Shown here piece by piece: positions 27,017-36,252 of a stretch of DNA of 64,000 nucleotides. The stretch is taken from the NCBI RefSeq assembly GCF_002085925.2, contig NZ_CP053562.1, positions 662,001 through 726,000 on the forward strand, given 5' to 3'. The stretch comes from Thioclava electrotropha. Its GTDB lineage: Bacteria; Pseudomonadota; Alphaproteobacteria; Rhodobacterales; Rhodobacteraceae. The notes under the pieces were generated by a model. The model worked only from the letters and a program-made list of their open reading frames with translations. It was not told where the DNA came from and ran no database searches. Within the stretch, counting starts at the first letter, position 1. Every line of letters starts with the position of its first letter. A program made the translations under genes and the position numbers.

Positions 27017-27389
27017 TATGACAATCTTGCGTTCAATCGGATAGAGCAGCTAACCGATGTAGAGACGAACGACTACTATGTCCGTTCTCCCGTCCAACAG
27101 CTCGGAAAAGGAAGTCCGGGGCTAAGTCCGGTTCAGGGAAGCTGCGCGGCGACATTCGAGCGGCCTCGATCGCCGGCTTTGAACTTGGCGCTACGGGTCT
27201 GGTGACTCTGGGCTCGAAGCGGCCATGCGGCGTCGCGGTAAGCCTGTCTTGAGACCCGCCCGGCCGTATTGCTCTGCCCCCGGAAAGTTGGACCGTTTGA
27301 AACTGGAGTTTTCAAAGAAGTTTTCCTGGCTGGGAGAGGAGCGCAACCGCATGAAAGCATCGAAGGTCACGGAAGCGCGAGACAGGCGT
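27017..27389. other. Intergenic region without a supported gene
   Basis: About 370 bp between the GFA gene and the higA relic. The short ORFs on both strands have no Shine-Dalgarno sequence and no recognisable domain. I see nothing else. Confidence 0.4.
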
Positions 27390-27698
27390 TCATTCCGCCG
27401 GACAGAGCGTCGGAATGGCCGACACATCCAGCTCGCGGGATGCGTGCCCGGCATCATGGGCGCCCTGCATCCTGCTCCAGATCAGCGGCGCGTTTCCGAA
27501 TAGCTCGCCCAGACTCACGGCGACCTCAGCGCTCACGGGCTTCCGTTCGGCAAGGATGTCATGCCGGTGCTGGCGCGAGATCCCGAGCCTCCTCGCGATC
27601 TCGGTCTTGGATTTCCTGGTCGCGGGAATCAGCTCCTCGCGGAGCAGTTCGCCCGGATGCGTCGGGCAGCGATCAGGATTGCAGCTCTTCTTTGCCTC
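27390..27698 (-). pseudogene. HigA-type antitoxin relic lacking its start codon
   Basis: The frame encodes a HigA-family XRE antitoxin: CPTHPGELLREELIPATRKS, then IARRLGISRQHRHDIL and a helical C-terminus. A TAGGAGG Shine-Dalgarno is present, but at the position where the paralogue at 38.9 kb has ATGAAG this copy reads AAGAGC, and no ATG/GTG/TTG follows at proper spacing. It lies directly after the higB relic, the normal toxin-antitoxin order for higBA. Probably not translated. Confidence 0.75.
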
Positions 27699-27979
27699 CT
27701 AGTGATATTGCTCGTAGTCCAGCACATAGGCGTCGCCGTCGCGGAACTCGAAGGTGATGCACCACGGGCCATTCGCATGGGTCGTGTAGCGGGTTGGGTT
27801 GTGACCTCGCAGGCTGTGACAGTCGAAGCCCGGAAGGTTCATGTCTTCTGGCGCGGTCGCGGCGTCGAGGGCATCCAGTCGACGCAGAATACGGCTGTGC
27901 ATCCGTGCATCGATCTATGACTTTCCCATCTCCCACAGGGCTTTCAGCTGCTTGTTCGCGAAGGTCTTTATATATCTAT
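27699..27979 (-). pseudogene. HigB-type toxin relic with an in-frame stop
   Basis: The frame reads IKTFANKQLKALWEMGKS, then a TAG stop (27917-27915) where family members have a sense codon, then IDARMHSRILRRLDALDA and ends FRDGDAYVLDYEQYH. This is the RelE-like HigB fold. The usual start codon is also not at its expected place. A shorter product from the ATG at 27902 would lack the N-terminal helix. Inactivation of both toxin and antitoxin frames points to a dead module. Confidence 0.75.
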
Positions 27980-27989
27980 GCGTAAGCTA

Positions 27990-28237
27990 TTAGCCTACAA
28001 TCGTAAGCAGTTGGTTTACGGATGGGGCGGCCCGGATCTCGGTCTCGAACCGCCTCATCTGCGAGGCCGCTTGTGCATTGGCCGCGCGACCACCGACAAT
28101 CTGACACATGACAGGGGCGTGGGCCAGGCGGTCGGCGTTGTCGACATTCTGGTGTTCGGCTTGCCATGGCTCTTGGGAAAGAACGGGCGCAACCGCGGCA
28201 TCCGCTCGTCGGTCAGCCCAAAAAGATTTCTTATCAT
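27990..28237 (-). mobile_element. Chimeric relic: IS5-like N-terminus joined to an IS1380-like fragment
   Basis: From 28237 leftwards the first 27 codons read NLFGLTDERMPRLRPFF and PKSHGKP, the start of IS5-family transposases. Near 28157 this switches to another frame encoding QNVDNADRLAHAPVM and SQMRRFETEIRAAPS, as in the N-terminal part of IS1380-family transposases, ending at TAA 27992-27990. Neither transposase is complete. This is a double-insertion or deletion scar. Confidence 0.6.
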
Positions 28238-28417
28238 GCTCTTCTGAGCGTCAACGCATCGCCTGATATAAATAAAGCTGTCGATGACCTCCCGGGGCGC
28301 TGGTGACCAGTGCCTCGAGATTGTGCGTGGTATCTGATGCGCTCGTTACAGCAGAAGGAGTGCGGCGCGGAACTACGATAGAGGCGTGACCAGGCGGGGA
28401 CACCGCTTCTCTCTGCG
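28238..28417. other. Short gap without a gene
   Basis: 180 bp between IS relics and the 5-formyl-THF cyclo-ligase gene end; nothing recognised. Confidence 0.4.
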
Positions 28418-29065
28418 CTATCTCGTCAAATGGGTGCCATCCGACAGAAGGATCTCATCCATCGGCACATCCCAAGGCATCGGGTAGATGGTTGGCAAGA
28501 GGCAGCCCGAAAAACCTATGCCGACGATCCGCGGTTTTTTCTCGAAACGGGGGAGCGTCCGGTCGTAATAGCCGCCCCCGTTTCCAAGGCGGTGGAGGGT
28601 CGTGTCGACCCCGACAAGGGGGACAATCACGATGTCGGGCGTGCGAGGTTCGCCTGCGGCCGGCACGGGAATGTTCCAGACGCCGCGCACCATCCGGCAT
28701 TCCGGGGACCACCTATGGAATTCGAGCGGCGCATCTCGCGCGACGACGACGGGCAACAGAACCTCGGCCTCGACGTCGTGTGCCTTGCGCATCCAGGGCC
28801 GCAGATCCGGTTCGCCCCGGATTGGCCAGTAGGTGGCCACTGTCGTGGCGGCGTCGAGGGGGAGGATTCTCTCGAGACCGTCAATCAAGCGCGCGGTCGC
28901 GCGCTCTCGGTCTTCTGTTGACAAGGCCCGCGCGGCCACAAGCCGCGCGCGCTCCGCCCGTCTGAACCGCGCCACATCGCGTGCTGTCTCGGGATCGACC
29001 AGGTGCCCGTCGACCAGAAGATGAGCAAAGCAGGCGGGGGCTCCTCCGGTCGCATCGTCATCCAT
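28418..29065 (-). CDS. 5-formyltetrahydrofolate cyclo-ligase
   Basis: This 215-residue enzyme converts 5-formyl-THF to 5,10-methenyl-THF with ATP, a folate-salvage step. Family features are the basic early helix (RFRRAERARLVAARAL), PLDAATTVATYWPIRGEPD, and the C-terminal LGNGGGYYDRTLPRF substrate/phosphate loop near residue 160. It follows the PACE efflux gene by two bases on the same strand, suggesting co-transcription. The genome very likely has another copy; this accessory copy may serve stress or drug tolerance, which is inference. Confidence 0.93.
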   Translation of the reverse strand: MDDDATGGAPACFAHLLVDGHLVDPETARDVARFRRAERARLVAARALSTEDRERATARLIDGLERILPLDAATTVATYWPIRGEPDLRPWMRKAHDVEAEVLLPVVVARDAPLEFHRWSPECRMVRGVWNIPVPAAGEPRTPDIVIVPLVGVDTTLHRLGNGGGYYDRTLPRFEKKPRIVGIGFSGCLLPTIYPMPWDVPMDEILLSDGTHLTR

Positions 29066-29067
29066 GT

Positions 29068-29496
29068 TTATGCCATCCGATCACGTTTCTGAGGCGGGAA
29101 GATCGTATCGTATCCCCAAGTGAAAACGAAGGCGTAGACGAGGTAAAAGCCTGCAAAGGACAGTTCCATCACGAGAATGGTCAGCAGGGAGGCGTCGAGC
29201 CACCATGCGAAAATCGGCAGAAGCAGGGTGAGCAGAGACACCTCGAAAAGCACCGCGTGAGAGATCCGAATTGGCATAGTCTTACGGACATCGCCACGAC
29301 GCCAGAGCAGGAGATGATCGAAGGCCAGGTTGAAAAGATAGTTCCAGGCAGTGGCCGCTGTTGCGCCAAGGACGACCAGCACGCCCATTTTCTCCATGGG
29401 ATGATCGAAAGCCCAAGCGAAAAGCGGCGTCACGATGAGGAGACCAATGAGTTCGAAGCTCACGGCTTGGCGGATACGGTCTGGGGTGCTGCGCAT
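29068..29496 (-). CDS. PACE family efflux transporter (AceI-like)
   Basis: This 142-residue membrane protein is made of a tandem Bacterial Transmembrane Pair domain with four hydrophobic helices: RIRQAVSFELIGLLIVTPL, then AWNYLFNLAFDHLLLWR, RISHAVLFEVSLLTLLLPIFAWW and YLVYAFVFTWGYDTIFP. The conserved membrane Glu residues (in SFELIG and LFEVSL), needed for proton coupling in the AceI family, are present. Members export biguanides and related biocides. A C-terminal fragment of a paralogue remains at 37.9 kb. The stop is two bases before the next gene's ATG. Confidence 0.93.
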   Translation of the reverse strand: MRSTPDRIRQAVSFELIGLLIVTPLFAWAFDHPMEKMGVLVVLGATAATAWNYLFNLAFDHLLLWRRGDVRKTMPIRISHAVLFEVSLLTLLLPIFAWWLDASLLTILVMELSFAGFYLVYAFVFTWGYDTIFPPQKRDRMA

Positions 29497-30552
29497 GGAA
29501 GGTCTTCAAGTGTCGGGCTGGAGATTAAGCGTGCCGGCCTTCTGGTCGGGCGAGGTCATCCTCGGGTCTCCCTATGGTGGGACCCGTGCGTCGGCTTTTC
29601 AAGCTTGGGGGCACTGCGCTGTCCAGAGACCACGGGGGCCGTGCCTCGCGGACTTCGCTCGCTGAGGAAACGGACGAGCCGGGATGGGGTGTCCAAGGCC
29701 GCTTGCCCAAATGAGGCGAGACACCAAGAGAGACCGCCACCCCGAAAGACGCTGCTGATTTTCTCAGACCAAGATCGCCATTCGGTTAGAAGCCCGTTGC
29801 AGTCGGGCGGGATCCTATGCAGCGAGTTTCGCCCCTGAACGTCCATGAAGATTGCAGATATCCGGAAGATCATAGTGTCGGGTGGAACTTGAGCCGAGAT
29901 CAGGTGTTCTGTCGTCGAAAGGCCGTCGGCGAGCGCGAACGAAAGTGCCGATGTGCTACCACGTCATCGTTCGCTCGGTCTTCGCAGTGTCTCCATTCTT
30001 GACGCTTCGATGATCTGCGGTGCTCATATCGGTGGCAAGCATGGGCGGCAATTGAATGTGACGAACCCGGTCTGGCTTCCTCCCTAGGTATATTGCCTGC
30101 CAGAACGGTCTCGCGGCCCCTGCCATGTCTCTCGTGGGGGCCGCAGAGGCCGTCCGATTTCGCTAACAAGTCATTTGACGAGAGATGAAAAGCGTTCCGG
30201 AACACCCCCCGATTCCCGTAGCCTTTCATAGGTTTGCTGATGACCTGCAGACTCTCGTTATGAACGAGGGACCCAAGGGGGCAGGTCAGCGCGGATATCT
30301 AGGGCAAACTTTGCCTAGTCGAAATCTCTGGTCTTTCGCCACTGACTGTGCCGCGCGAATGTCTCGGACATCGGATCGAGATCCGCGTGGGGAAATCGGG
30401 GGCCGGACCGGAGATCGCACCTGCTCTCAGATTCCCTGGCGCCTGATCATCGTAAAGCAGGTCCCTCGTCCCCATATACATTAGGCCGACGGCAAGAATC
30501 CCGGTCCGACATGGGCCAAGAGTTGACGTCGGGCGATAAAAGGATCGATGAC
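29497..30552. other. 1-kb region without a supported gene
   Basis: Short ORFs occur on both strands (for example 29556-29873 minus and 30185-30484 plus), but none combine a Shine-Dalgarno with recognisable protein features and their codon use looks random. PACE genes often have a divergent LysR gene; none is found here, so it may have been lost. Promoters of the PACE operon and of the 30.5-kb genes must lie within. Confidence 0.4.
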
Positions 30553-30690
30553 ATGTCCTTCAAGGACCTGACTACTCGGGCCGCAGCGGCGATGAAGCCA
30601 ACGCCCGAGAAGACTGCCGAGCTTTCTGCCGAGAAGAGCGAGACCAAGGCCGCCAGCAAGGAAGCGCCGGCGAAATCCAAGACTTCTTGA
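30553..30690 (+). CDS. Small Lys/Ala/Glu-rich hypothetical protein
   Basis: A 45-residue ORF starting MSFKDLTTRAAAAMKP and continuing with an alternating acidic/basic, alanine-rich tail (TAELSAEKSETKAASKE). AAAGGATCGATGAC precedes the ATG at good spacing; an in-frame ATG at 30511 would add 14 residues. The composition is that of a soluble, disordered or nucleoid-type small protein. It is followed by a strong stem-loop and a second hypothetical gene on the same strand. Function unknown. Confidence 0.6.
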   Translation: MSFKDLTTRAAAAMKPTPEKTAELSAEKSETKAASKEAPAKSKTS

Positions 30691-30700
30691 GACCTGCGCC

Positions 30701-30734
30701 GACCCGCGCCCCGGCCCTGGCAAGGGCGCGGGTC
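30701..30734 (+). terminator. GC-rich stem-loop between two small genes
   Basis: An 11-bp perfect inverted repeat (GACCCGCGCCC / GGGCGCGGGTC) with a 12-nt loop begins 10 bp after the stop of the small 30.55-kb gene. There is no T-run, so it may attenuate or protect the 3' end rather than terminate fully. Confidence 0.5.
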
Positions 30735-30764
30735 ATTCGCTCATCATGTGAGAGGAGTGCGCCA

Positions 30765-31271
30765 GTGGAAGAACTTACACGCAAGACCGTCGTGGTTTTT
30801 TCCCGCCCGTTCAGCCTTCCGGGATTTGCCGAGACTCTCCCGGCGGGAGAGTATGAGATCGAGACGGAGCTGGCCCCTCCTCCGGATCGGAAGGATCCCG
30901 AAATCTGGAAAGCGTCCGTCTTGGTGAAACGGCGTCCCAACGCCTCACATCCTGGCCTGGAAAGGACGCTGACCGTTACCTTGGCTGATCTCGCCCACGC
31001 GCGTGCCAGGGACAGGCTTACGGGCCGCGCCCTGTTGGACTTTTTTGTGGAAGAGATGCTTTCGGATCCGATGGTGCGCCTCGTCATGAAGGCCGATGGT
31101 GTCTCGGAGGCGCATCTGCGCCATCTCTACTCGGTATTCCGGTCGCCTGATCCGGATCTATCCAGACTGGAGCCCCTGCCGGCTCCCGAAAGACGGCGCT
31201 ACGAAGCGTCCATTCTGGCCGCCGAAAACGAAGGGATGCCGACGAGGCCGGAAACACGACCGAGAAATTAG
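30765..31271 (+). CDS. Hypothetical protein, about 168 residues
   Basis: The likely start is GTG at 30765, seven bases after AGGAG; the longer ORF from 30687 overlaps the stem-loop. The N-terminal half reads like a small beta domain (RPFSLPGFAETLPAGEYEIETEL), a motif seen in other alphaproteobacterial hypothetical proteins, and the C-terminal half (residues about 85-165) is helical and basic. No catalytic motif was recognised. It sits between a small stem-loop-associated gene and a transglutaminase-like gene. Confidence 0.7.
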   Translation: MEELTRKTVVVFSRPFSLPGFAETLPAGEYEIETELAPPPDRKDPEIWKASVLVKRRPNASHPGLERTLTVTLADLAHARARDRLTGRALLDFFVEEMLSDPMVRLVMKADGVSEAHLRHLYSVFRSPDPDLSRLEPLPAPERRRYEASILAAENEGMPTRPETRPRN

Positions 31272-31361
31272 CGGCTTAACGAGGCGTCTGGCTGCCCCAT
31301 TGCTAGCCGACATGGCTGTGGGCGTGGCTGCCACTATTATCTGACCGTATTTGAGCGTCAT

Positions 31362-32282
31362 TTGGCCCGCCTCGACATTCTTCACAAAACGACCTACCGA
31401 TACCGGGGAGACGTCTCTCTCGGGCCGCACAGGTTGATGCTGCGCCCGCGCGAGACGCGCGAATTGCGGCTGCTCTCGCACGCGCTCTCCATTACGCCGG
31501 CGGCGCACATAACATGGGCGCATGATGTGGCGGGCAACGCCATCGCCACTGCCGTGTTCGACGACCAGACTGATCATCTGGCAATCGAAAGCCGTGCGTC
31601 CGTGGAGCTGACTGCTTCGGCCTGGCCGGTCTTCGCCATCGCTTCTTCTGCTGCCCAATATCCTTTTCTCTACGCTGCGGACGACTGGACGGACTTGGGG
31701 GCGCTGACCACCCCGCAATATCAAGACATCCAAGGCCGCCTTTCCCGCTGGGTCGAGAACTTCGTCATGGGGCGCCCGACTGACACATTGTCTCTGCTGA
31801 AGGACATCAGCACCGGGGTGTTCAAGCAGATTTCCTACCAGAGCCGGGAGGATGAGGGCACCCAATCGCCGGCCGAAACACTCGACCGGTGCTGGGGTTC
31901 GTGCCGCGACTTCGCGGTCCTGCTTGCCGAGGCCGTCCGCCATCTCGGTTTCGGAGCACGCATCGTCTCGGGATATCTCTTCAATCCCGAAATGAACCTT
32001 GTGGGATCGGCTGGCTCAGGGGCGACCCACGCATGGGTCGAGATATTCGTCCCCGGCGCCGGATGGATCGCATTCGATCCGACAAATCGCAGCGTCGGGT
32101 CGCAGAACCTGATACCGGTCGCGGTCGGTCGAGGTATCCATCAGGTCTCACCAATTTCGGGCAGCTTCTCAGGATTTGGCAACGCGCTCTATGATCTCTC
32201 TGTTGAGGTCTCCGTTCAAAGCGGGCGCGCCGACGTGCCCGTGGCGGAGGAGGCAAGTTTCGACGACCTGCCAAGGCGTTAA
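31362..32282 (+). CDS. Transglutaminase-like cysteine protease family protein
   Basis: This 306-residue protein has a bacterial transglutaminase-like N-terminal beta domain ([27 protein letters not shown]) and a transglutaminase core with Cys in [20 protein letters not shown] near residue 180, His in [11 protein letters not shown] near residue 222 and Asp in [10 protein letters not shown] near residue 237, the expected catalytic triad. Such cytoplasmic proteins often act as peptidases or in peptide ligation and are usually linked to circularly permuted ATP-grasp/alpha-E genes, which are absent here. The start appears to be TTG at 31362; no strong Shine-Dalgarno is visible. Confidence 0.9.
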   Translation: MARLDILHKTTYRYRGDVSLGPHRLMLRPRETRELRLLSHALSITPAAHITWAHDVAGNAIATAVFDDQTDHLAIESRASVELTASAWPVFAIASSAAQYPFLYAADDWTDLGALTTPQYQDIQGRLSRWVENFVMGRPTDTLSLLKDISTGVFKQISYQSREDEGTQSPAETLDRCWGSCRDFAVLLAEAVRHLGFGARIVSGYLFNPEMNLVGSAGSGATHAWVEIFVPGAGWIAFDPTNRSVGSQNLIPVAVGRGIHQVSPISGSFSGFGNALYDLSVEVSVQSGRADVPVAEEASFDDLPRR

Positions 32283-32306
32283 TCAGGTGATGGGTGCTTT
32301 GCGCGT

Positions 32307-32513
32307 TCAGTCGCGATGAAAGTCGATATTTCCGAATTCCTTCCGGGTGCGCTTTTTGACCGCTTGAATACAATCCTCTGGCACGTCGCAGGTGAAGCCG
32401 CCTGATCCGCTAATAGTGACGAAGCCATCCCGTGCGCGTCCTTCAAATCGGAAGATCGTTTTTTCTGCGCCAGTCACGAATACGCCTTGGCCGAGCTGAA
32501 TTGGGTCTTCCAT
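32307..32513 (-). CDS. Small hypothetical protein, 68 residues
   Basis: This protein reads like a small beta-strand-rich domain: QLGQGVFVTGAEKTIFRFEG, then DGFVTISGSGGFTCDVP, ending basic. A strong AGGGAGA Shine-Dalgarno stands before ATG 32513. It converges with the transglutaminase gene and lies downstream of cbpM on the same strand, but 142 bp away. No family recognised. Confidence 0.65.
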   Translation of the reverse strand: MEDPIQLGQGVFVTGAEKTIFRFEGRARDGFVTISGSGGFTCDVPEDCIQAVKKRTRKEFGNIDFHRD

Positions 32514-32655
32514 TTTTAATCTCCCTGTAGTGTCCGCACTTCGAGGCAGTTAATGAAACGAGCCGCCATACTACTGCAAGACAGGTGACCTGTTCCCCTG
32601 AAATGTCCTCGTTTTGAGGTTAGTCTTTTCTCCAAAGGGGAGAGGCGCATTTTGT

Positions 32656-32985
32656 TCATGGCCGTTTCATTGCTGCCAGGACACTCGTCTGAAGTTCCGG
32701 TGGCAGGCTGTCTAGCGCGCGGGCAATCGTAACGAGGTCCTGTCGCGCAGCATGCAGCTGGTCAAGGAGCGAGACCACGATAGCCAGCGCCGTTTCGTCG
32801 AGGTCAAGATCATGGGAGAGATCGCACAATAGCTCCAATCGCGCGATGTCGACGCGGCGGAAAATATAGCCGGTGTCACTCTTTTCCGGTCGGACGAGTT
32901 CGCCTTCGACATAGCTCAAAAGCTGACTTCGTGTGAGGCGGGTGACGTTGGAGATCACGTCCTCTTCGGAAAACCTGTCCGTCAT
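32656..32985 (-). CDS. cbpM: Chaperone modulator CbpM
   Basis: CbpM binds the J-domain of CbpA and inhibits its co-chaperone activity. The 109-residue protein matches the family: FSEEDVISNVTRLTRSQLLSYVE at the start, VRPEKSDTGYIFRRVDIARLELLCDLSHDL in the centre (read in two parts), and a helical C-terminus. The ATG overlaps the cbpA stop by four bases, ensuring coordinated synthesis of modulator and co-chaperone. Confidence 0.93.
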   Translation of the reverse strand: MTDRFSEEDVISNVTRLTRSQLLSYVEGELVRPEKSDTGYIFRRVDIARLELLCDLSHDLDLDETALAIVVSLLDQLHAARQDLVTIARALDSLPPELQTSVLAAMKRP

Positions 32986-33926
32986 GCGCTGGCCCTTTTC
33001 ATCAAGTCGACACGCGGATTGAAGCTATGTGTCTTGCGCCACTCGGTGAGGAAATCACGCAGGCCGTCGTCAATGTCGGGCGGAGTAACAATCTTCAGCT
33101 CAACCCGCTGATCACCCTTGGTTTTGCGCTTCGCGTTGGCGATGCCACGTCCACGCAAACGTAAGACCTGGCCCGAATTCGCACCTGCTGGGATCGTGAG
33201 CCCGACGGGGCCGTCAATCGTCGGTGCGGTGACCTTACCGCCGAGAACGGCCTCTTCGATGGTGATGGGGAGCGTTACCAGGATATCATCGCCGTCTCGG
33301 TCGAACACCGGATGAGACCCCACCAGAACGGTGATCAACGCATCCCCCGCAGGAGCACCGCCATAGCCAGGCGCCCCCTTGCCGCGTAACCGAAGTGTCT
33401 GGCCGTCTTCAGTGCCTCGTGGGATCTTGACGGTCAGGCTTTGTCCATCGGGCAGCATGATGTGGGTTTCCGCTCCGCGCGCAGCATCCAGAAACGGCAC
33501 GGTGAGCGAATAGCGCGCGTCGGCGCCGCGTGCGGAAAAACCACGGTCGCCGAAGTCGCCAGCGCCAGACTGCCCGCGATTGCGCAATATGTCCGCGAAG
33601 ATATCTGCCGGATCGACATCCGGCCCAAACCCGCGCTGTCGCTGATATGTATTGTCGGATGAGCCCGAGAAATCGCGGTAATACTGGCGCCGCGGACGTT
33701 CTGCACCGAGACCATCGATTTCTCCGGCGTCGTAGCGCGCACGGGTTTCGGGATCTTTCAGGATATCGTAGGCGGCCGATATCGCCTTGAACCGCGCTTC
33801 GGCTCCTGCGTCATCCGGGTGCAAATCAGGATGGCTCGTCCGCACAAGTTTGCGATACGCCTTCTTGATTTCGTCAGCTGTCGCGGCCTTGGTCAGGCCA
33901 AGGACTTTGTATGGATCATTGGGCAT
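32982..33926 (-). CDS. cbpA: DnaJ-like co-chaperone CbpA
   Basis: This 314-residue protein has an N-terminal J-domain (YKVLGLTKAATADEIKKAYRK, then the HPD triad in TSHPDLHPD near residue 33), a Gly/Phe-rich linker, and the DnaJ C-terminal beta domains (LRLRGKGAPGYGG and VLRLRGRGIANAK) with no zinc finger, which distinguishes CbpA from DnaJ. It would assist DnaK under stress and may bind DNA. ATG at 33926 has AGGAAA upstream. Followed by the overlapping cbpM gene. No convincing heat-shock promoter was found. Confidence 0.95.
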   Translation of the reverse strand: MPNDPYKVLGLTKAATADEIKKAYRKLVRTSHPDLHPDDAGAEARFKAISAAYDILKDPETRARYDAGEIDGLGAERPRRQYYRDFSGSSDNTYQRQRGFGPDVDPADIFADILRNRGQSGAGDFGDRGFSARGADARYSLTVPFLDAARGAETHIMLPDGQSLTVKIPRGTEDGQTLRLRGKGAPGYGGAPAGDALITVLVGSHPVFDRDGDDILVTLPITIEEAVLGGKVTAPTIDGPVGLTIPAGANSGQVLRLRGRGIANAKRKTKGDQRVELKIVTPPDIDDGLRDFLTEWRKTHSFNPRVDLMKRASA

Positions 33927-34263
33927 CCAGGTTTCCTGTTCGGCGAGCGACGCATCGTAAGACGCAGCGCGTGCAGAAGTGGGTTCACTTGTCGTTGGAT
34001 GCCACGAGAAGGGAGCTTGAGTCCGTGATCCACGTCAATGCGAAAATGACGTGAGTGACTGTGCTGAGCGATGTGGGGCCAAGCGGCTGCGAACCCACGG
34101 CAAACGCGGCGAGCGAGGAGGCTGCCACCCATGAGGGTGTCTTGGCCCAAAGCTAGGATTAAGGCGTCTCAATAAGCATTCAGGAAAGTGGCTCGCGCTG
34201 AACGCCGACTGATCAGCCCCGTCTCTCGGGGAGCGGGGAAATCAATTAACTCGGTGCAGCTGT

Positions 34264-34416
34264 TTATTTCGCCGTGGCCTGTTTTGCGCCGGCTTTGACA
34301 GGGGTCGGATTTGTCGGCGCGCGTCGAAAACCGACGCCTTTCCGGAAGCCTTTTTTGGCGGGCTGGCTCAGGAAATCCTTGAGGTCGAGTTGTTTCTTTT
34401 GAGGGGAATAGCCCAT
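34264..34416 (-). CDS. Small basic protein, 50 residues
   Basis: ATG at 34416, preceded by GCGGAGA, opens a 50-residue ORF: GYSPQKKQLDLKDFLSQPAK then KGFRKGVGFRRAP and a Lys/Ala tail. The charge and repeated Lys/Arg suggest a nucleic-acid-binding or ribosome-associated peptide. It is too short for most ORF callers. It lies between cbpA and a cold-shock gene, both minus strand. No family known to me. Confidence 0.6.
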   Translation of the reverse strand: MGYSPQKKQLDLKDFLSQPAKKGFRKGVGFRRAPTNPTPVKAGAKQATAK

Positions 34417-34597
34417 GATCGTTCTCCGCGTAGACAGGTGAATTTTGAACCCGCCCGCACATCCTGATCCTCAATGCCGGATGGGTGGTTCTACAGATGT
34501 TTCGAACCTGGACTGCGCAATGGTATTCGAGCAGAGAAGACTCTCGCCACATGGGCGCGTTCGCGGACCGGAAGACACCAGTCCGCGAACGGTTTTA

Positions 34598-34804
34598 TCA
34601 GGCGAGTTCGAGATCCTTGGCGGATTCCCGGCCATCGCGGCCGGTTTCGATCTCGAAGGTCACTTTCTGACCGTCGTCGATCTCGGAAAGGCCCGCTCGT
34701 TCGAGCGCGCTGATGTGCAGGAACACGTCCTTGCGACCGTTCTCGGGTTGGATGAAGCCGAAGCCTTTGCCGGGGTTGAACCATTTCACGGTGCCATTGG
34801 CCAT
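34598..34804 (-). CDS. Cold-shock protein (CspA family)
   Basis: This 68-residue single cold-shock domain protein carries both RNA-binding motifs: GFGFIQPE (RNP1 type) and DVFLHIS (RNP2 type), with the opening MANGTVKWFNPGK. It binds single-stranded RNA/DNA as an RNA chaperone. ATG at 34804 is the family start; the ORF extension upstream to 34873 is leader. A close paralogue is at 36253-36459 on the opposite strand (same ending pattern ETGRDGRES). Confidence 0.96.
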   Translation of the reverse strand: MANGTVKWFNPGKGFGFIQPENGRKDVFLHISALERAGLSEIDDGQKVTFEIETGRDGRESAKDLELA

Positions 34805-35272
34805 CGTGTTGTCTCCTTGATTGAAAATCTGCCCGCATAAGGCGGCAGGTCGGCCGGTCAGATCGGAAAGCAAACTGAGGCCGATGAAGGAGACAGGGTG
34901 CGGTCGGAATAACGAAGCTCCTCATAGATGGAGCGGGCGGGCGGCGATACAAGATGCAACCGAGAAATGAGATGAAAAATGCATCTCTCAACCCAGATGC
35001 GCATTCGGGGCCGAGGGCGGGCGGCCTTTCTCGATATCGAGAAAGGTCTCGATCTGCCGCTCACTTCGGCGGCAGGAAGCCAGGGCGGGATCACCAAGAC
35101 GGAGGCGCCCGTGCCCTTGCGCCAGACATCGTCCGCCTTATCCACGATCGGCAGGGTCAGCTCACCGTGAAGGTAACAGGCCGTCAAAAGGTTTCGATCA
35201 CATAGCCTGCAGCTTTTGCGCTTCGCGCGGAGGGCCCTTCGCTGCGGACGGGTGCCTCAGGGCTAACCGGTG
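34805..35272. other. Gap holding the csp leader
   Basis: The 5' leader of the minus-strand csp gene occupies the left part; csp mRNAs typically have long structured leaders. Short ORFs here lack Shine-Dalgarno sequences and recognisable domains. No other gene was found. Confidence 0.4.
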
Positions 35273-35599
35273 TCAGGCCGCAAGGGCATGAGCCGCTGGT
35301 TCAAATGGCACGAAACCCGCGGTGCCGGCGGCGCCAAGGAAGGCGCTGCGCGCATCGTCCACGGAGCCCAGGCAGTCCATAGCGGCCTCGATGCGTCCGA
35401 TCGCATAGTCTTGCGCGGTGTCGGCGACGGGCCACTTCTTGCGAAGCCAGTAATGCACCTGCTCGATGGTGCTGAAGTTCTTGACGTCGCCTTCGGGCGA
35501 CACGACGAGAGAGATGGGTTTGCCCCAGTAAATTTCGATCAAGGTTCGTATCTTTCCAAGAGATCGTGACGGGACCAGTTTGACCGGTCGCGCGATCAC
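35273..35599 (-). CDS. DUF982 family protein
   Basis: This 108-residue protein shows the DUF982 layout: a first strand with KPISLVVSPEGDVKNFSTIEQ, then WLRKKWPVADTAQDYAIGRIEAAMDCLG and a C-terminal helix DARSAFLGAAGTAGF. DUF982 proteins are small, common in Rhizobiales and Rhodobacterales plasmid and stress regions, and have no known activity. Start at ATG 35599 is the longest; a later start is possible as the first 25 residues are not typical of the domain. Confidence 0.75.
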   Translation of the reverse strand: MIARPVKLVPSRSLGKIRTLIEIYWGKPISLVVSPEGDVKNFSTIEQVHYWLRKKWPVADTAQDYAIGRIEAAMDCLGSVDDARSAFLGAAGTAGFVPFEPAAHALAA

Positions 35600-36252
35600 G
35601 GAGGCACGGTGCGGGCGATGCCTGCGCCATGCGGTGAATTAGGTCGGCGCGCGGTATTGCGCGCGGGATGTCTTTACGTTCGGATCGAGACGCGTCAGCG
35701 TCAACGCGCGCGGATCACGATCCGGCACTTTCGATGCGCGAAGCCCGCGGCGAACGCGCAAGGGGTGCAATATGCGCAATCGGCCAGAACCCGCACGGCG
35801 CGGTTGCTAAGGGGTTGGTCTGCTCGAATGGCTTCACGTCGCTATGGGCCGGGTGAGGCTCCTTTTCCTTATGCCGGCTTCGAAAACGCGCGGCCCGACA
35901 AAGCTCAAGATCGTCGCTGAGCCGGAAGGAACAGGGTCTGAGAATTAAGATATGCGAGTTCTCAGGTAAGCGATCTCCGCCACGATTGCGAGGAAATTGC
36001 AGCGCGCGCCCGCGTTTTTGCACAACAGATTGATTGTGCTCGATATTAATCAGCTTTCGTCAGGGGAGGCCGGACGACGCGATGGTGCGCCGCGCATTTC
36101 CTTTGCTAATTTAGCCAAACTGGCGTAGGCAGATCGGGCAACGCTATTCCCTTCTGCAACCTGTCTCCCTCCTTGGCTTCAGTCTGCCTTATTGAATTGA
36201 CTGAGCCGGGCTGTCGCATTCCGCGGACCGCAATATTTGAGGAGACATCACG
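35600..36252. other. 650-bp gap upstream of the second csp gene
   Basis: No supported ORF. The right end (about 36100-36252) should contain the promoter and leader of the plus-strand csp gene, with a GAGGAGA Shine-Dalgarno just before its ATG. ORFs at 35609-35920 and 36106-36474 have no recognisable protein character. Confidence 0.4.

Noticed and set aside
28238..28417. Complete IS5 or IS1380 element
   Set aside because: Only N-terminal transposase fragments joined out of frame; no terminal repeats found.
33927..34060. Sigma-32 promoter upstream of cbpA
   Set aside because: No convincing CTTGAA/CCCCAT pair at proper spacing was found.
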